Shown piece after piece: positions 14,549 through 23,058 of a stretch of DNA of 49,201 nt (positions within the stretch are counted from its first letter, which is position 1; each line of letters opens with the position of its first letter). The position numbers were made by a program, and so were the translations under genes. The stretch is from a virus. Under the pieces are notes generated by a model. It made no database searches. It saw only the letters and a program-made list of their open reading frames with translations, and was not told the origin of the DNA. The stretch lies in the IMG/VR virus record IMGVR_UViG_3300043449_001335, positions 1 to 49,201 of that record; one strand, given 5' to 3'.

Positions 14549-15622
14549 CTATTCTATGCCGTTTAGGGCAGCAAGACGCTCATATTCTGATATCAGGTCC
14601 TGAACTGGTGTCTTGGTATCGGTGTCATCCTGAGATAGGGCTGCCCAGCTTTCTGGTTTGACTTCTATGTTCCTCAAGTGCTCAAAATATCTTTCAAATT
14701 CGTAGTTCCAAAATTTTGTTGTATATAGCATAATTACTGTTTGGTTTGGTTGCATCCAGACAGCATTAAAAATATTGCTACCCTTAATTCCAGCGACAAT
14801 CTCAGCATCTTTGAATAGCTCAATTTGTTCCCAAATTGTCATACCACTGGGATCAACTATTGTAAAGCCTTTATTTTTAAAATATTCTTCAAGTATGTCT
14901 TCGTCTGCATACCTTCTTGCTTGCTTTTCTTTTGTATAGTAATCTGTTTGCTCACGTTCACGGATCTTTCTTAAATTTTTTGAGCTTCTTGTTACATATA
15001 ATTTTTTGCCAGCAGTCACTCCATTTCCATAACGAAGTGAGTCTTTTAGATGGTTCATCATCTTTATATGCTCATCAATGACCTCTATCTGAGAGTATTG
15101 ACAGAGTTCTTTTTGTATGACAAAAGGTATTGGTCTATCTGATTGCCAAAGGCATTCATTAGGAAAAGTAATTACTTCTTCAAACAAAACGTTTTGAAAG
15201 TGCGTATCAAATACAACAAGATTAGAATAGTTTTCAACTAGGTTGGCCATGTATGGTGATATGTCTTCTGATATACCCTTAACAGATTCTTTCCAGGATT
15301 GATTGGCACAAAATATCATCTTAATGTCAGGAACATATTTTTGTATGTAGTGAAAGTGTGCAAGAATATCTGTAATTGCATGATAGTATGGAACATTTGC
15401 AGGTGCAAGGAACACAGGCCCCTTAACAGTAACATCTGGACGTTTGGACTGTACTAGTGGATTATTTCCAGGGTGTGGCTGAGCAAAAAATCTTAGATTC
15501 TTAATCCTTATAAGTGGCAGGTATGTGTCTGGTAAAAATTGCAACTCTGATGAGTCTATAATCCAGTTATGTGCGTGATAAAACTTTTTTGGATCCTGAA
15601 AGCTTTCTTCATTAGTAATCAT
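14549..15622 (-). CDS. GT61 family (DUF563) glycosyltransferase, second copy
   Basis: KKLYVTRSSKNLRKIRERE, FTIVDPSGMTIWEQIELFKDAEIVAGIKGSNIFNAVWMQPNQTVIMLY matches GT61 with IKGSN in place of the usual HGAG. The middle FLAPANVPYYHAITDILAHF mirrors the plus-strand paralogue (8448-9551). 357 aa. The ATG follows AAGGACA. Replacement of the conserved His by Lys in the loop may alter activity. It is divergent from the NTP-transferase fusion gene, with a shared AT-rich promoter region at 15623-15672. Confidence 0.8.
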   Translation of the reverse strand: MITNEESFQDPKKFYHAHNWIIDSSELQFLPDTYLPLIRIKNLRFFAQPHPGNNPLVQSKRPDVTVKGPVFLAPANVPYYHAITDILAHFHYIQKYVPDIKMIFCANQSWKESVKGISEDISPYMANLVENYSNLVVFDTHFQNVLFEEVITFPNECLWQSDRPIPFVIQKELCQYSQIEVIDEHIKMMNHLKDSLRYGNGVTAGKKLYVTRSSKNLRKIREREQTDYYTKEKQARRYADEDILEEYFKNKGFTIVDPSGMTIWEQIELFKDAEIVAGIKGSNIFNAVWMQPNQTVIMLYTTKFWNYEFERYFEHLRNIEVKPESWAALSQDDTDTKTPVQDLISEYERLAALNGIE

Positions 15623-15672
15623 GTTTTGTCCTTATCTGATATACTATTATAGCAGAGAAAGATATAGGTAAT

Positions 15673-16773
15673 ATGACCAACATTGTCATTCCTATGGCTG
15701 GCCTGGGATCCAGATTCAAGAATATTGGAATCGATACCCCAAAGCCACTCATAAAGGTTAACGGAAAAACACTAATAGAACATTCAGTAGAGACTCTTGG
15801 ACTTGGTAACAAGTTTATTTTTATCACTAGAGACTACGAGGATCCCCACTATAATGATGCCCTAACAACAGTATTCAATAAGATGAATATTGATTATGTA
15901 GAGGTTAGAGTTAATGATCAGCAGCTTGGTGCAGCACATTCTTGTCTGTATGCTTCTGACTATATTAATAATGATGAACCATTAGTAATCACGAATTGCG
16001 ATCAAAGTCTGAGCTGGGATGCCCAGGCATTCTTGAATAATCTTGATGATTCTGTAGATGGTTGTATTGTGACATACATCTCAGAAGACCCTAAGAATAG
16101 CTATGCTAGAGTCATTAATGGCAGTGTTGTTGAGGTTGCAGAAAAGAAGGTTATCAGCAATGATGCACTTGTTGGTGTCCACTATTGGAAACATGGATAT
16201 GATTTTGTATCGTCTGCAAAAGAATTGGTAAAGGACTTTAAGTCCCATGGATTGCCAGAATGCTATGTCTCTATGACATATAACTACATGATCAAGAACA
16301 ATAAAAAGATTACAACTTGGCAGATACCAAAGGCTAACTACCACTCACTTGGAACACCAGAAGATGTAGTTATATATGAATCAAAGATCAAAGAGTTTTA
16401 TACAGATAAACCACAGACTATTTTCTGTGACATTGACGGAACAATTCTAAAGCATGTGCATGGATTTAGCTATCTATATGACAATGATCCTATATCGCTT
16501 CCTGGTGTTGTCAAAAAGTTTAATGAGTGGGATTCAAAGGGACACAAAATTATTCTAACTACCGCCAGAAAAGAATCTGCTCGTGAGATGACAGAAGAAC
16601 ATCTAAAGCGTCTAGGTCTATGCTGGGACCAGCTAATAATGGGTCTTACAAGCGGAAAGCGTGTCCTTATTAATGACAAGCTAAGGGTGGAAGATCCTGA
16701 TCGTGCTGAGAGCGTAAACCTTATGACTGATGGTGGTTTTGACGTTATTGATTGGACAAGGTATAAACTATGA
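15673..16773 (+). CDS. fused sugar nucleotidyltransferase and HAD-like phosphatase
   Basis: Residues 1-240 are an NTP-transferase: MTNIVIPMAGLGSRFK, then DTPKPLIKVNGK, with GAAHSCLYA and TNCDQSL as metal/nucleotide sites. Residues 248-366 are a HAD domain: IFCDIDGTIL (nucleophile Asp), ILTTARK and LINDKLRVEDPDRAE. The fusion would activate a sugar phosphate to an NDP-sugar and remove a phosphate from a precursor. A TGATATACT box lies at 15636-15644, with a GAAAGATATAGG-type leader site. It overlaps the cupin gene by 4 nt; three genes form a coupled cassette. Confidence 0.88.
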   Translation: MTNIVIPMAGLGSRFKNIGIDTPKPLIKVNGKTLIEHSVETLGLGNKFIFITRDYEDPHYNDALTTVFNKMNIDYVEVRVNDQQLGAAHSCLYASDYINNDEPLVITNCDQSLSWDAQAFLNNLDDSVDGCIVTYISEDPKNSYARVINGSVVEVAEKKVISNDALVGVHYWKHGYDFVSSAKELVKDFKSHGLPECYVSMTYNYMIKNNKKITTWQIPKANYHSLGTPEDVVIYESKIKEFYTDKPQTIFCDIDGTILKHVHGFSYLYDNDPISLPGVVKKFNEWDSKGHKIILTTARKESAREMTEEHLKRLGLCWDQLIMGLTSGKRVLINDKLRVEDPDRAESVNLMTDGGFDVIDWTRYKL

Positions 16774-17102
16774 TAGTTAAGAGATTAGAAGACAGCATTG
16801 GTGGCTGGTATATTGGAAACTTTCCAGCAGCTGCTTACCAGACAAAAGGACTTGAAGTATCATTAAAGATACACAAGGCTGGAGAAGAATGGGACTGGCA
16901 CTATCATGAGCATCTAGATGAGATCAATCTTCTTGTGCGTGGTGAAATGATTATTCAGGGGCGTAAGCTAATTGCTGGAGATATTTTTATTCTAGAGCCA
17001 ATGGAAATTGCTGACCCAACCTTTATAACAGATTGTGAAGTAGTGTGTGTCAAGGTTCCTAATTTTACTAATGATAAAATAGTAGTTAAGAGGGACAGAT
17101 GA
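16770..17102 (+). CDS. cupin-domain protein
   Basis: The single cupin core is HYHEHLDEINLLVRGEMIIQG (metal-binding His/His/Glu) followed by LIAGDIFILEPMEIADPTF, 110 aa in all. Its ATG overlaps the preceding fusion gene by ATGA, and it overlaps the next gene the same way. In capsule clusters such small cupins often act with nucleotidyltransferase/HAD enzymes. The reaction is not known. Confidence 0.78.
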   Translation: MIVKRLEDSIGGWYIGNFPAAAYQTKGLEVSLKIHKAGEEWDWHYHEHLDEINLLVRGEMIIQGRKLIAGDIFILEPMEIADPTFITDCEVVCVKVPNFTNDKIVVKRDR

Positions 17103-17533
17103 TTACAATTGCACACCGTGGAAATATTACTGGACCAGATCCAAAATTAGAAAATAGGCCAGACTATTTGCTTGCAGCAATGGAAGCAGGCTTTGATGTT
17201 GAGATTGATGTTTGGGTTGTTAATGGAAGACCTTTCTTTGGGCACGATGAACCAAAGCATGACGTAACAGATGCACAGATAGTTTTATTTAAAAAGCGTG
17301 GATGGTTTCATTGCAAGAATGTTGAGGCTCTAAGCTATTTTGTCAAACATCATTCAGATGCAAACTTTTTCTTTCATCAATCAGATGAAGCAACACTTAC
17401 TAGCCATGGATATATTTGGACATATCCTCACCCATCAGTGAGCGATGATTCAGTTGTCGTTCTTCCAGAAATTTATGGTAACAATTACGGCAACCCTTAT
17501 GCAGTCTGTACAGATTTTTGCATAAAAAAATAG
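17099..17533 (+). CDS. short GDPD/PI-PLC-like protein
   Basis: IAHRGNITGPDPKLENRPDYLLAAMEAGFDVEIDVWVVNGRPFFGHDEP matches the N-terminal half of glycerophosphodiester phosphodiesterases (HRG, ExD and HDxP motifs). At 144 aa it is much shorter than the usual 240, but short versions of this kind are found in surface-polysaccharide gene clusters next to NTP-transferase/HAD genes, as here. It may handle a glycerol-phosphate or similar sugar. Translationally coupled (ATGA) to the cupin gene. Confidence 0.72.
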   Translation: MITIAHRGNITGPDPKLENRPDYLLAAMEAGFDVEIDVWVVNGRPFFGHDEPKHDVTDAQIVLFKKRGWFHCKNVEALSYFVKHHSDANFFFHQSDEATLTSHGYIWTYPHPSVSDDSVVVLPEIYGNNYGNPYAVCTDFCIKK

Positions 17534-17554
17534 ACCACATATTATTGTGGCCTA
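17524..17554 (-). terminator. intrinsic terminator, minus strand (partly bidirectional)
   Basis: TAGGCCACA pairs with TGTGGTCTA (one G-U) around a 6-nt loop and is followed by seven Ts on the minus strand. It ends the leftward membrane-protein operon. On the plus strand the same stem has an A-C mismatch and sits 3 nt before the GDPD-like gene's stop region. Confidence 0.75.
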
Positions 17555-17569
17555 TTCTTTATTAACTAA

Positions 17570-17860
17570 TTACTTAGTAGTTGGCTTCTTTGCAGGAGCC
17601 TTCTTCGCTACTGCCTTCTTAGCAGGAGCCTTGCGAGGCTTAACAGCCTTGAGTGCAACCTCTACCTCTTCGACCTTTGGCAAACGACCAAATGCTGAAT
17701 CATTAGGATTAATGTAGCGAATTACCACAGGAGCAATAGCACCCACTAGAGACCATACAAGGTCCTGTGGCTCTGTTACGCCTGCTAGGTATAGTGTTGA
17801 TGCAGCACCAAGAACTGATCGTCCGTATGATGCAAGCATTGCTTTTAGTTGTGTATTCAT
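17570..17860 (-). CDS. holin-like small membrane protein with Lys/Ala-rich tail
   Basis: MNTQLKAMLASYGRSVLG begins a segment with two hydrophobic stretches (about 12-28 and 33-52, DLVWSLVGAIAPVVIRYINP), then a basic tail made of KAPAKK-type repeats. This size and layout resemble actinophage holin-like proteins, though that role is inferred from shape only. The start follows GGGAGGA. The gene is last in its operon, before an intrinsic terminator. Confidence 0.6.
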   Translation of the reverse strand: MNTQLKAMLASYGRSVLGAASTLYLAGVTEPQDLVWSLVGAIAPVVIRYINPNDSAFGRLPKVEEVEVALKAVKPRKAPAKKAVAKKAPAKKPTTK

Positions 17861-17899
17861 AGTATCCTCCCTAGGACATTATTAGTATAGCATGTTTGG

Positions 17900-18322
17900 C
17901 TAGTTGTTTGGAATTTCATCTTCCTTCGGTAATACCGAAATTAGCTGGTCAAAGGCCACAGCCACGGCCTCCATAGACTTCCACTCACGAGTTTCACCCA
18001 TAACTGTTCCATATGTTCTATGGTAGGTTATGATGGGTTCTACTGCTGTCTTAAAGTCTGTGATTGCTCCTTGAGTATTTTCAATATACTCAAAAGCAAA
18101 GTCTCTGCTTTTTGTCAGGAACTGGATAAAGTCCTCTGACTGTAAAGCAAAAATTTCTTTTTCTTTTTGATCTATCTTAGCAATTAGCAAATCTTTATCA
18201 ATGATTAGCTGTGCTGCAAGTAGAGCAAGCTCTCTGTTTCTACCCTTATCTCTCAACCAATAATAAGACAAACTCATTAATGATCCAAGGTACAATATTC
18301 CAACGATGATTTCAACTATCAT
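17900..18322 (-). CDS. membrane-anchored coiled-coil hypothetical protein (140 aa)
   Basis: MIVEIIVGILYLGSLMSLSYYWL is a single N-terminal membrane helix, followed by a helical domain rich in LLAAQLIIDKDLLIAKIDQKEKE that likely forms a coiled coil. This shape resembles Rz-like or scaffold proteins, but no family is identified. Its ATG overlaps the upstream gene by 4 nt (ATGA). Confidence 0.6.
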   Translation of the reverse strand: MIVEIIVGILYLGSLMSLSYYWLRDKGRNRELALLAAQLIIDKDLLIAKIDQKEKEIFALQSEDFIQFLTKSRDFAFEYIENTQGAITDFKTAVEPIITYHRTYGTVMGETREWKSMEAVAVAFDQLISVLPKEDEIPNN

Positions 18323-18561
18323 AGATCTTTTCCGCCTTCTCTTACCAATAGAACAATTGCTCCATTATCTTCTAGAGCCTTCTTAACTCTAATCATATAC
18401 TCTACTGCACGTATTTTGTCTTCTCCAGTTAGCCTCATAAAATCTGGCTCACTAGCTTTTACAGTAAGAAAGTTTTCATTATCAATTAGAGTGACCTTAA
18501 ACCCTTGTGGAGCAAGATGCCTAAGAGAATAAAAAGCTCGCTTCATTCCATCTGTATACAT
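18319..18561 (-). CDS. small hypothetical protein (80 aa)
   Basis: Begins MYTDGMKRAFYSLRHLAPQG and ends AIVLLVREGGKDL. The start at 18561 shares one base with the upstream stop (TAATG) and follows GGGAAG. The protein has a mixed alpha/beta pattern without recognisable motifs. It is part of the operon from 20428 leftward. Confidence 0.6.
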   Translation of the reverse strand: MYTDGMKRAFYSLRHLAPQGFKVTLIDNENFLTVKASEPDFMRLTGEDKIRAVEYMIRVKKALEDNGAIVLLVREGGKDL

Positions 18562-19124
18562 TAAACTTCCCTTACTGAAAGATTGCCCCACCTACAGTGA
18601 CGCATAATTCTTCTATCTTGTAGATGAGAATCTTTGGGTATTGTTGGATGCTCCCAATCATGGATTGGAACATCGTCAGCAATCTTTAATGCCTCTTCTT
18701 CTGAATTGGCAAATACCCTAATAGTATAGTTATCCCTAATAAGAACAGACACCTCATACTCTGTATTGCCATCTCCAAATTTAGTTGCAGATCTTGGGCC
18801 ATATCCATAACTAAAGTGTCTGAACTCCACATCCTTTAGTCTTTCAAAATCTATTTCTCTTGTAGTTGCGATGAAGTCGCCTGGTGATACATGAATATTA
18901 AATTCAAATATTGAAATATCTGCATGCCCAAAGAAAACAACACCAGTTATCATATATGAATCAAGAACATCATTAAATACATTTACGTGAGTAAACTTAC
19001 TTTTCATGGCACCAAACAGCTCTTCTTTTATTCTAGAGTCGTCTGGATCATATTCAGCAAAAGTTTCTGTAGCATACATAAATGTAAGCTCTTCATCTAG
19101 AAATGGTCCAAGATTTGTATTCAT
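18561..19124 (-). CDS. hypothetical protein (187 aa)
   Basis: Begins MNTNLGPFLDEELTFMYATE, with a beta-rich middle (YMITGVVFFGHADISIFEFNI) and an ANSEEEALKIADDV segment that is a common motif in small phage proteins. No enzyme motif is seen. It follows whiB closely (one base) and is coupled to the next gene by TAATG. Confidence 0.6.
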   Translation of the reverse strand: MNTNLGPFLDEELTFMYATETFAEYDPDDSRIKEELFGAMKSKFTHVNVFNDVLDSYMITGVVFFGHADISIFEFNIHVSPGDFIATTREIDFERLKDVEFRHFSYGYGPRSATKFGDGNTEYEVSVLIRDNYTIRVFANSEEEALKIADDVPIHDWEHPTIPKDSHLQDRRIMRHCRWGNLSVREV

Positions 19125-19125
19125 A

Positions 19126-19407
19126 TTAGCCTGTCGTCAGTCTCTTCCATTTCTGACCCCAATCCTTTTTGGTCAGATGCTTGCTAAACTCTCTAGAAAT
19201 TTCTCCATTTTCTAGATAGATTCCTCCCCAGACACCCCAGGACTTTTGAGATACACCAGTAGCAAAGCAATCTCTTGCAACTGGACAGCTCATACACAAA
19301 TCTTCAACAGCAGCTCTTACATTCTCGTCTGCTTCGTATTTGTCAAAGAATACCTCGGTATCCATGCCTTTGCACAGACCCTGATCTTTCCATTCAACAA
19401 TAGGCAT
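19126..19407 (-). CDS. WhiB-family iron-sulfur transcription regulator
   Basis: WhiB proteins are actinobacterial regulators that hold a 4Fe-4S cluster and contact sigma factor. The four cysteines are here: C12, then CMSCPVARDC (C38, C41, C47), followed by the GVWGG turn (58-62) and a basic C-terminus (KHLTKKDWGQKWKR). 93 aa. It marks an actinobacterial host and could redirect host transcription; the WhiB of mycobacteriophage TM4 acts as a repressor. It is separated by only one base from neighbours on each side. Confidence 0.93.
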   Translation of the reverse strand: MPIVEWKDQGLCKGMDTEVFFDKYEADENVRAAVEDLCMSCPVARDCFATGVSQKSWGVWGGIYLENGEISREFSKHLTKKDWGQKWKRLTTG

Positions 19408-19408
19408 A

Positions 19409-19618
19409 CTAACCTACTATCTTATCTGGAATATTCCATCCTGTTTCGGTAACTGGATAAACAAACTTAGTGTACCACTTGCCCCTAACATAGGCACCAT
19501 TTGGCTTTGTGTACGCCCCAGGATTCCACTTGAGACTTACAACATCCCACCCATCCCACGATAGGTTCTTGTTGTTGCGTACGATGTTTTCCATTTCTTG
19601 CAATGACTTGATAATCAT
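19409..19618 (-). CDS. small hypothetical protein (69 aa)
   Basis: MIIKSLQEMENIVRNNKNLSWDG, then DVVSLKWNPGAYTKPNGAYVRGKWYTK. A strong AAGGAG site lies before the ATG. The W/Y-rich middle resembles small proteins often found in actinobacterial phages, without known function. It is directly upstream of whiB in one operon. Confidence 0.6.
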   Translation of the reverse strand: MIIKSLQEMENIVRNNKNLSWDGWDVVSLKWNPGAYTKPNGAYVRGKWYTKFVYPVTETGWNIPDKIVG

Positions 19619-19662
19619 TATTGCTCCTTGTATATTTTACGGTTTGATTGTTTGGTTATTAA

Positions 19663-20013
19663 TTAGTATCTATAAATCTGAACATCAACATCCTTATCAC
19701 CAATACTGGTAACAGAATCTGGAACAGTTTCCTTTGGCACACAATAGAATGCATAATAGTCAATTATTGTGTAGTTTTGCTTAATCCAGCTTGGCGGAAC
19801 CTTCACAAGCTTAGTCTTGATTCCCTTAGCCTTCATAGACCTCTCAGTTACATTGAGAAATTCCATTGCCATGCTATTAATTTTAAGTGGGCCTGCAGAA
19901 TAGACTATAAACTCTTTATCATCTTCTGCCATACGAATTAAGGCAGAGCGAATTCCTGACAAAAAGATTTCATAGTCATTAAAGTTCTTTGTTCCCTGAA
20001 CGACCACTATCAT
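19663..20013 (-). CDS. SLOG/DUF2493-like nucleotide-binding protein
   Basis: MIVVVQGTKNFNDYEIFLSGI and EFIVYSAGPLKINSMAMEFLN match the compact Rossmann-like SLOG/DUF2493 pattern (GxRxF at the start, then GxxxG-type loop and a long KAKGIKTKLVKVPPSW strand-helix). Proteins of this type bind nucleotides or their derivatives and some sense ligands in defence systems. Start overlaps the upstream gene by 35 nt after AGAGAAA. The family call is by pattern only. Confidence 0.55.
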   Translation of the reverse strand: MIVVVQGTKNFNDYEIFLSGIRSALIRMAEDDKEFIVYSAGPLKINSMAMEFLNVTERSMKAKGIKTKLVKVPPSWIKQNYTIIDYYAFYCVPKETVPDSVTSIGDKDVDVQIYRY

Positions 20014-20428
20014 GGTTTTTCTCTTCCTCTCGTAGTATTTCTACTATTTCACTAATACGTTTTAATTGTACATCATCCATGGCCATTGTGTCAACTGCAC
20101 GTGCATTTTCATGGTCAACGTGGTGATCAAGAATGTCTGCTGTATAGAATATGTTGTCTTTAATCCAGAATGCCTCATTCTCAGATATAACAACCTTAAT
20201 GTGAAGTGAGTCATAAAGCTCTTGTGCCTGAGTTTTTTTCTTAGACAACTTAACAGCATTAATCATTTCATCAATAAATCTAGTTGGCTCAGTAATTCTC
20301 CATAGACGTGCTTGTGTATGGATTGGTGCTCTTAGATTTTTGTTAGTCTTGTTAGACAGCTGAGACGTAAATCTAGTAAACAGATACATGCATATAAATG
20401 CTGATACAGAACCAAGGAAAAACTCCAT
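19979..20428 (-). CDS. membrane-anchored hypothetical protein (149 aa)
   Basis: MEFFLGSVSAFICMYLFTRF is an N-terminal membrane helix, followed by a soluble domain with a long acidic and His-rich segment (YTADILDHHVDHENARAVD). The start at 20428 is of the leaderless type, with TATAAT 6 nt upstream. It heads the leftward run to 17570. No family recognised. Confidence 0.6.
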   Translation of the reverse strand: MEFFLGSVSAFICMYLFTRFTSQLSNKTNKNLRAPIHTQARLWRITEPTRFIDEMINAVKLSKKKTQAQELYDSLHIKVVISENEAFWIKDNIFYTADILDHHVDHENARAVDTMAMDDVQLKRISEIVEILREEEKNHDSGRSGNKEL

Positions 20429-20434
20429 AGTCTT

Positions 20435-20440
20435 ATTATA
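20435..20440 (-). promoter_or_regulatory. -10 box for leaderless transcript
   Basis: TATAAT on the minus strand 6 nt before the ATG at 20428. Confidence 0.5.
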
Positions 20441-20451
20441 CTCCTGTTTAA

Positions 20452-20868
20452 CTATTTAGTTTTCTTAGCTGCGTTAGCTCTAGCTTTTGCTAGTGCATCA
20501 AAATCTTTAATTTTAGTTTCACCAAGATAGCCCCAGGCATAGCCCTCATTGATCATCTTGTTATTTAGTGATTCAGAACTATCATCTAGATATACCCAGC
20601 CAAGGATGCGACCATACTTCTCAGATGAATCCATCTTCTCAGTACGGATAACAACCTTCTTTGCTCCCTTAATGTTCTTCTTGAGGTATTCCTTAGCCTC
20701 AAGCCCAAGAGCCTTCTCTGCCTTGTCTGTTGTGCGTGACTCTGGGGTATCAATACCAGCCAGTCTTACACGTGACTTAAATAGGATATCAAACCCTAGA
20801 TCAATTACAACGTCAATGGTATCTCCATCTACTACGTTGGTTACTTCATTTACATAATACTCGTACAT
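20452..20868 (-). CDS. staphylococcal nuclease-like (thermonuclease) protein
   Basis: NVVDGDTIDVVIDLGFDILFK, RVRLAGIDTPE and YGRILGWVYLDD are the staphylococcal nuclease core, with R, E and D active-site residues. 138 aa, full length for the domain. It has no signal peptide, so it likely acts in the cytoplasm. The ATG follows GGAGAATAAA, within the last codons of the methyltransferase gene. Possible roles are host DNA degradation or RNA processing. Confidence 0.88.
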   Translation of the reverse strand: MYEYYVNEVTNVVDGDTIDVVIDLGFDILFKSRVRLAGIDTPESRTTDKAEKALGLEAKEYLKKNIKGAKKVVIRTEKMDSSEKYGRILGWVYLDDSSESLNNKMINEGYAWGYLGETKIKDFDALAKARANAAKKTK

Positions 20869-20869
20869 T

Positions 20870-22066
20870 TTATTCTCCGTTCCATACCCAGACATTTCCA
20901 GTGTATCCAAGATTGCGTAGCTTATTCTCTAGCTCGTCTTTGATATTCCATGCAAATACTATTATATCAGTTGGATCAAGTTTTAGCATCTCGTCCATAC
21001 TAACAATTGGAATATTTATTCCTGGTATGTTGTATCCTTGTTTTTCTTTTACATCGTCTGCTATTGCAGAAATCCGCTTAGTGCTAATGCCAGCAAAGTT
21101 AAGCATAACAGTTGACTTGGCTGATGCACCTACACCACAGATAACTGCTCCTGATTGCCATAGACTTTCTACCTTGCCCTTAAACTTATTAGCCTTATCT
21201 AAGATTCTTTCCTGAGTTTCTTCCCATTTAATTCTATCAATTAGGCCATACTCAATTTCCTCTCTGATTGCTGTTCTAACGCCCTCCAGAGGCTCTCCAC
21301 CCTGCTTAATCCAATATCTATTAGAACCACCCTGTGGAGGCGTTGACTGCACGTTAAACAACGATAGTCCAAACTTGTTAGCAAGTTTTGCTACTGAGTA
21401 TGCAGACAAGTAAGAATAGTGTTCATGAAAAATTACGTCAAAATGATCGTGATCAAGGATGTTCATTACTGTTGGATTTTCAATAGTAACTGTAGTATCT
21501 GATCCACAAAGAGCTGAAATACCAGCCATAAAGCTTTGGATATTTGGAGTATGTGCAAGAACATTATTTGCAATAATCCACTTTGGCTTACCCTTTAATC
21601 TAACAATCTCATTGGCTAGTTCAACGCTAAAGAAGTCAGTAATTACTGGAACCCCATCACAAATAGCATACATAGAGATATTTTCTGCAGGGTCAACACC
21701 AAGAACATCTATACCTTTTTGCTGCAAATACTTTAGTAGGTATCCATCGTTACTTGCAATTTCAAGAACCCAATCACCTGATTTTATTGTAGGTACCACA
21801 TGCTTATCTGCAAAATCATGAATGTATTCTATGTATGACTTACTTGTTGATGTACGCCAATTATAGTTTTTGTATAGTTCAGATGGAGATAGGTCGTGAG
21901 ATAGCTGACCTAAGCCACAGTCTTCGCACATAAGCATTCTATTCGGATATAGATAGCTTGGCTCTGTATCTTTAGTGAATGCCCCAGCAATTGGCTGAAG
22001 GCCAAGATCAATAGCAGGAAATAGTCTTGTGCTATTACATGCTCTACAAGTTTCTCTTACAACCAT
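20870..22066 (-). CDS. sugar C-methyltransferase (TylCIII/NovU type)
   Basis: The protein has an N-terminal zinc region (CRACNS and CEDCGLGQL), a SAM-binding core VLEIASNDGYLLKYLQQKG, the FHEHYSYLSAYS segment and a C-terminal Rossmann-like domain with ICGVGASAKS. This three-domain layout, about 400 aa, is that of NDP-sugar C-3 methyltransferases. The start at 22066 uses GGAG at 8 nt and overlaps the dehydratase gene by 10 nt. Together they would make and methylate a deoxysugar. The upstream dehydratase and nearby glycosyltransferases support a glycan role. Confidence 0.88.
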   Translation of the reverse strand: MVVRETCRACNSTRLFPAIDLGLQPIAGAFTKDTEPSYLYPNRMLMCEDCGLGQLSHDLSPSELYKNYNWRTSTSKSYIEYIHDFADKHVVPTIKSGDWVLEIASNDGYLLKYLQQKGIDVLGVDPAENISMYAICDGVPVITDFFSVELANEIVRLKGKPKWIIANNVLAHTPNIQSFMAGISALCGSDTTVTIENPTVMNILDHDHFDVIFHEHYSYLSAYSVAKLANKFGLSLFNVQSTPPQGGSNRYWIKQGGEPLEGVRTAIREEIEYGLIDRIKWEETQERILDKANKFKGKVESLWQSGAVICGVGASAKSTVMLNFAGISTKRISAIADDVKEKQGYNIPGINIPIVSMDEMLKLDPTDIIVFAWNIKDELENKLRNLGYTGNVWVWNGE

Positions 22067-23058
22067 TCTGGATGCTCCATATACCATTCAACAATTTCCT
22101 TTAGCGATTCATCAAGATCATATGGTGGTGTCCATCCAGAATCGACCAGCTTGCTATTATCAAGTCCATAGCTTGAGTCGTAACCTGGTCTTGAAATAGA
22201 TGAGTCTACCAGATTATATGAAATTGGCTTACCAATTATGTCAGCAATCTTCTGTGCCCACTCAAGGTTTGAATACTCAGCATCCCCTGCGATATTAAAT
22301 CTCAAAGGTTTGTCTGCGTCTGATGGCAGTGGAAATTCCTGCGACAATGCATGTAGCAATGCAGATGCTTTGTTTCCTGCATAAAGCCAATAACGCTTTC
22401 CAATCTTGTCGCCATCATAAGTGTGTATATCTAGAGTCTCACCATTGATAATTTTCTTAATTGCCATTGGTGTAAACTTCTCAACATTCTGACATTCCCC
22501 AACAATATTCATTATGTTAACAATACCTACTGGAATACTATATGTTCTCCAGTATGAATAGATAATGTCTTCCTGTGCAGCTTTAGATGCACTATATGGA
22601 TTGCTTGGAAGGTGTGTATCCCATTCAGTAAAATTACGACCTTGGTATGGACCAAACACTTCATCAGTCGAAACGTGGATAAACTTCTCTGGCTTAGCTT
22701 CACGTGCCCAGTCAAGCATGTGGCAGATGGCCTGAACATTATTAATAATAAATGGTGCAGGATTTGAAATACTTCTGTCTACGTGACTTTCACTTGCTAA
22801 GTTAATAACATAATCAATCTTTCCAAACTGCTTTGCAGTAACAGGTGAGATTGGTGCGGTCAAGTCACATGTTAGCAGCTTAACCCTGCTTAGCTTTTCC
22901 TCTGATCCACCAGTTGCAAAGATAATTCTATCTTGCAATCCATGGTGATGGAATGTAGTCAAACAAACTACTTCCCAATCTGTAGTATTCAGTATACGCT
23001 TTAGTACGTGGCTTCCTACAAAACCTGAAGCACCAGTCAGCAGAACTCTCTTAGTCAT
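22057..23058 (-). CDS. NDP-sugar 4,6-dehydratase-like (RmlB family) enzyme
   Basis: RVLLTGASGFVGSHVLKRIL binds NAD; HVSTDEVFG and YSASKAAQE carry the Thr-Asp-Glu and YxxxK catalytic residues of dTDP-glucose 4,6-dehydratase. About 333 aa. It would convert an NDP-hexose to a 4-keto-6-deoxy sugar, the input of the downstream C-methyltransferase. The start at 23058 overlaps the upstream gene by 8 nt (ATGACTAA). UDP-GlcNAc dehydratase or epimerase activity cannot be excluded. Confidence 0.86.
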   Translation of the reverse strand: MTKRVLLTGASGFVGSHVLKRILNTTDWEVVCLTTFHHHGLQDRIIFATGGSEEKLSRVKLLTCDLTAPISPVTAKQFGKIDYVINLASESHVDRSISNPAPFIINNVQAICHMLDWAREAKPEKFIHVSTDEVFGPYQGRNFTEWDTHLPSNPYSASKAAQEDIIYSYWRTYSIPVGIVNIMNIVGECQNVEKFTPMAIKKIINGETLDIHTYDGDKIGKRYWLYAGNKASALLHALSQEFPLPSDADKPLRFNIAGDAEYSNLEWAQKIADIIGKPISYNLVDSSISRPGYDSSYGLDNSKLVDSGWTPPYDLDESLKEIVEWYMEHPEWL

